Shown here one piece after another: positions 61,372 to 64,000 of a stretch of 64,000 nucleotides of DNA (position 1 is its first letter; every line of letters begins with the position of its first letter). Origin of the DNA: Paenibacillus mesophilus (GTDB lineage Bacteria > Bacillota > Bacilli > Paenibacillales > NBRC-103111); the NCBI RefSeq assembly GCF_005938385.1, contig NZ_VCRA01000014.1:141428-205427 (forward strand), read 5' to 3'. The position numbers and the translations under genes were made by a program. The notes under the pieces were generated by a model. That model made no database searches and was not told the origin of the DNA. It was given only the letters and a program-made list of their open reading frames with translations.

Positions 61372-61400
61372 ATTATATTCATTCCACATTATTCCTGCAA
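61372..61400 (-). promoter_or_regulatory. Sigma-A promoter of the antitoxin RNA
   Basis: On the minus strand TTGCAG, 17 bases and TATAAT (plus 61395-61400 and 61372-61377) form a near-consensus promoter. A hairpin AGGAGTCGG/CCGGCTCCT (61335-61358) just downstream could be a 5' stem of the antitoxin RNA or the end of the toxin mRNA. Confidence 0.75.
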
Positions 61401-61477
61401 CGGCAGCAATGAATTCATTACCGGATGACAATACTGATTGTGGAAACACTTCGCCAATGAGAGGATGGAGTCGAGCG

Positions 61478-63493
61478 GTGGCAGACACGATGGAAGAGAT
61501 GAGAGGCCTGATCGGGGAAATCGAGAAGCACAACTATCAGTATTACACGTTGGACGAGCCGACGGTCAGTGACAAGGAGTATGACGAACTGTATGATCGG
61601 CTCGTCGCACTCGAGCGAGAGTCGGGTGTGACGCTGCCGAACTCGCCGACATTGCGCGTCGGAGGCGAGCTGCTGGAGGGCTTTCAGCCGCATCGGCACA
61701 AGGCCCGGCTGTGGAGCTTGGACAAAGCGCAAAATCACGAAGACCTGATGGTGTGGCACACGCGGGTGATGAAGCTGATCAACGACTATAACACCCGTAA
61801 CCCTGAGAATCCGCTGCCGGCTCCTTCATTTGTAGTCGAACTGAAGTTTGACGGGCTTTCCCTTAACTTGACATACGATGGCGGGCAATTGGTGCAAGCG
61901 TCTACACGCGGCAACGGAGAAGTGGGCGAAGGTATTTTGCCCCAAGTGAAGACCATCCGCTCCATTCCGCTCGAAATCCCGTACCGTGACGGCATCATCG
62001 AGGTGCAAGGCGAGGGTCTGATGTTCCTGTCCGTCTTCGAAGCTTACAATAAGACGGCTGCCGAGGTGCTGAAAAATCCGCGGAACGCTGCGGCCGGTGC
62101 ACTCCGGAACTTGAATCCGAAGATGACGGCGGAACGCAAGCTGAACGCTTTTATTTATAACATCGGTTACTCGGATGACATCCGTTTCCGGGATCATCGG
62201 GAAATGGTGCAGTTTTTGCGCGAAAACCGGTTTAAAGTGAATCCTTACGTGAAGTTTTACGACTCTATTGAAGAAGTGGGCGAAGAACTACGGAGACTGG
62301 AAACCGTAAGGCATGAGTTCGATTATCTCATCGACGGGGCCGTCGTGAAGATCAACGACATGCGCACGCGGGAAGTTTTCGGCTACACGGATAAGTTCCC
62401 GCGCTGGGCGGTAGCATTTAAATTCGAGGCCGAAGAGGCGACTACGATTCTCGAATCCGTATCGTGGGAAGTAGGCCGTACCGGGAAATTGACGCCTAAC
62501 GCTACCTTCGAGCCCGTCGATATCGGGGGAGCTACCGTACAACACAGCACCCTTAACAACATTGGCGACATCGAGCGTAAAAATTTGAAGTTCGCACTCG
62601 GCACGGCCATTTTCGTACGGCGATCGAACGACGTTATTCCGGAAATATTGGGCAAAGTAACCGACGAGCAGGACGGCGGGGAAATCGTCTTTCCTACGCA
62701 TTGCCCGGCCTGCGGCACCGAATTGGAGCAAAGAGGGGCTCATCTGTTCTGCCCGAACCGGGTGGACTGCAAGCCGCAATTGATCGCGCGTATTACCCAT
62801 TTCGCTTCGCGTGATGCTATGGATATCGAGACGTTCAGCGTGAAGACAGCGGAGCAGCTCTATGATGAACTCGGCTTGCGCGATCCGTCCGATCTGTTTT
62901 ATTTGCAGTTCGAGGATTTGATCAAGCTGCAAAGATTCGGCGAGAAGAAAGCGAAAAAGCTTCTCGAAGCGCTCGAGAAATGCAAAACTCGCGACTTGTC
63001 TTCTTTTTTGTATGCTCTCGGCATCCCGAATACCGGTAAAACGACAACAAAGTCGCTCGTCGAGCATTACGGCAGCTTGGAAAAGCTGATGTCGGCCACG
63101 GCCGATGAACTGATCGCGATTCCGGATATCGGAGGCATCGTGGCGGAGAGCATCGTAACGTATTTTGCGGATCCGGTCATGACCCACAGTATAGAACGGA
63201 TGTTCGCGGCAGGAGTAAAGCCATTCGTTGAAGAGAAAGCTGCGCCTGCCAATACGGATCATCCGTTGTTCGGCAAAACCGTTGTGCTGACCGGCACTTT
63301 GACAAGCATGGGACGGGACGAGGCGGCGAAGAAGCTGGAAGCGCTCGGGGCGAAAGTGACCGGAAGCGTGTCCAAGAAAACCGATCTTGTTATTGCGGGG
63401 GAAAGCGCCGGCAGCAAGCTTGCCAAAGCGAAGGAACTCGGCATCCCGGTTATAGAAGACGAGGAAGAACTGCTCAAGCTGCTTGAAGGTTAA
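61478..63493 (+). CDS. ligA: NAD-dependent DNA ligase, divergent type
   Basis: LigA (671 residues) seals nicks in DNA with NAD. The adenylation lysine is in ELKFDG, with NPRNAAAGALR, DYLIDGAVVKIND, FKFEAEEATT, a zinc finger (CPACG...CPNRVDC), helix-hairpin-helix repeats (about 480-580) and a C-terminal BRCT domain (about 595-670, FGKTVVLTGTLTSMGRDEAAKKLEALGAKVTGSVSKKTD). GTG at 61478 is chosen since GGAG lies 7 bases before and the length fits the family; the frame is open 23 codons upstream. The adenylation domain varies at places normally conserved (TRGNGEVGEGI for TRGDGxxGEDV). Confidence 0.92.
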   Translation: MADTMEEMRGLIGEIEKHNYQYYTLDEPTVSDKEYDELYDRLVALERESGVTLPNSPTLRVGGELLEGFQPHRHKARLWSLDKAQNHEDLMVWHTRVMKLINDYNTRNPENPLPAPSFVVELKFDGLSLNLTYDGGQLVQASTRGNGEVGEGILPQVKTIRSIPLEIPYRDGIIEVQGEGLMFLSVFEAYNKTAAEVLKNPRNAAAGALRNLNPKMTAERKLNAFIYNIGYSDDIRFRDHREMVQFLRENRFKVNPYVKFYDSIEEVGEELRRLETVRHEFDYLIDGAVVKINDMRTREVFGYTDKFPRWAVAFKFEAEEATTILESVSWEVGRTGKLTPNATFEPVDIGGATVQHSTLNNIGDIERKNLKFALGTAIFVRRSNDVIPEILGKVTDEQDGGEIVFPTHCPACGTELEQRGAHLFCPNRVDCKPQLIARITHFASRDAMDIETFSVKTAEQLYDELGLRDPSDLFYLQFEDLIKLQRFGEKKAKKLLEALEKCKTRDLSSFLYALGIPNTGKTTTKSLVEHYGSLEKLMSATADELIAIPDIGGIVAESIVTYFADPVMTHSIERMFAAGVKPFVEEKAAPANTDHPLFGKTVVLTGTLTSMGRDEAAKKLEALGAKVTGSVSKKTDLVIAGESAGSKLAKAKELGIPVIEDEEELLKLLEG

Positions 63494-63512
63494 CAATACT
63501 AGATTCGCCAAA

Positions 63513-63563
63513 TAAGGCGCCGGCCGGTACGAGTTCGGGCGGCGCTTCTTGTTGTTTTTAACG
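63513..63563 (+). terminator. Terminator after ligA
   Basis: GCGCCGGCCG-rich left arm pairs with CGGGCGGCGC (about 63515-63547), followed by TTCTTGTTGTTTTT. Confidence 0.75.
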
Positions 63564-63589
63564 GTTGAAAAGAAAATAATAAAAAGGTG

Positions 63590-63618
63590 TTGCAATTCGC
63601 TTTTAAACCTGTTAATAT
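63590..63618 (+). promoter_or_regulatory. rRNA operon promoter
   Basis: TTGCAA (63590-63595), 17 bases and TAATAT (63613-63618) stand in an AT-rich stretch. The 260-base leader contains CCTTGAAAACTGAACA (63698-63713), a usual motif in front of Bacilli rRNA genes. Confidence 0.75.
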
Positions 63619-63876
63619 AAGTTCTTGTCACCGCATGATTCGCCAAAAGACAAGCCTAGAAACAATGTCTTAAGAACTATACGGATGACGCCAAAGTTCC
63701 TTGAAAACTGAACAAATGAAACGGACCATAAAGTCGGATTTTCGGCAGCGCAAGCTCCGAAAAATTCGACAACTAGTCAGTACGAATTGAGCAATCAGCT
63801 CTTCTTCACCCCAAAAAGTGACGTGAAGCTTCGCAGCAACACCGATTACTTTTCGGGGCCCCGGGAAACCGGGACC

Positions 63877-64000
63877 TTATTGGAGAGTTTGATCCTGGCT
63901 CAGGACGAACGCTGGCGGCGTGCCTAATACATGCAAGTCGAGCGAATCCTTCGGGGTTAGCGGCGGACGGGTGAGTAACACGTAGGCAACCTGCCTGTAA
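63877..64000 (+). rRNA. rrs: 16S ribosomal RNA, 5' end (partial)
   Basis: The 5' end TTGGAGAGTTTGATCCTGGC and the conserved text through AACGCTGGCGGCGTGCCTAA and GGCGGACGGGTGAGTAACAC identify 16S rRNA. The gene runs off the right edge. Its exact start is set by analogy to within a few bases. Confidence 0.98.

Overview
The window looks like a chromosomal segment from a Paenibacillus-type member of the Paenibacillaceae (Firmicutes). Supporting signs are strong AGGAGG ribosome binding sites with frequent TTG/GTG starts, the linkages ftsEX-ctpB-minJ-uvrBA and pcrB-pcrA-ligA, many AraC regulators with orphan sugar-binding lipoproteins, and a 16S rRNA gene starting at the right edge. No phage, insertion sequence, CRISPR array or tRNA gene was recognised.

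Left part (1-22 kb): an AraC regulator and a VanW protein are followed by a cell-division and envelope block (ftsE, ftsX, a coiled-coil M23 murein hydrolase, a Ctp protease, a MinJ-like protein), an isolated trpB, motAB on the opposite strand, and uvrB-uvrA with a possible LexA box. Next come an orphan solute-binding lipoprotein with two tandem AraC regulators, and a ferredoxin-type sulfite/nitrite reductase.

The most interesting region (22.4-29.7 kb) is a leftward operon that rebuilds the D-alanine (Dlt) envelope-modification pathway without DltA. It encodes an MBOAT acyltransferase (DltB-like), a 36-residue DltX-like peptide ending in FIYEGF, a DltD-like SGNH protein, a carrier protein, and, in the position of DltA, a class II aminoacyl-tRNA-synthetase-like amino acid:carrier-protein ligase. 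A 1059-residue membrane-anchored propeller protein is the first gene. A TTAACA-17-TATAAT promoter drives it and a hairpin terminator closes it. I infer an aminoacylation system for a surface polymer. It is preceded by a small membrane protein gene whose leader carries a 37-bp-period array of palindromes.

Middle part (29.8-42 kb): a PfkB sugar kinase, a phosphoesterase and a U32 (RlhA-like) protein, then a partner-switching signalling cluster: a BTAD regulator, two tandem membrane PP2C proteins of which the first has lost its metal-binding aspartates, an RsbW-like kinase and a STAS antagonist. A MarR/MFS divergent pair with paired operators over the promoter follows.

Right part (42-64 kb): an apparently gene-free stretch with a possible small RNA; a Gld-type ABC cluster; a carbohydrate locus (secreted propeller protein, esterase, solute-binding lipoprotein) facing a GntR regulator fused to a solute-binding domain; a GIY-YIG-like protein; methyltransferase-folA-thyA; a 123-bp tandem repeat; a PspC protein; and pcrB-pcrA-ligA. 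Between pcrA and ligA sits what appears to be a type I toxin-antitoxin locus (29-residue holin-like toxin with an opposing antisense promoter). An rRNA operon begins at the edge.
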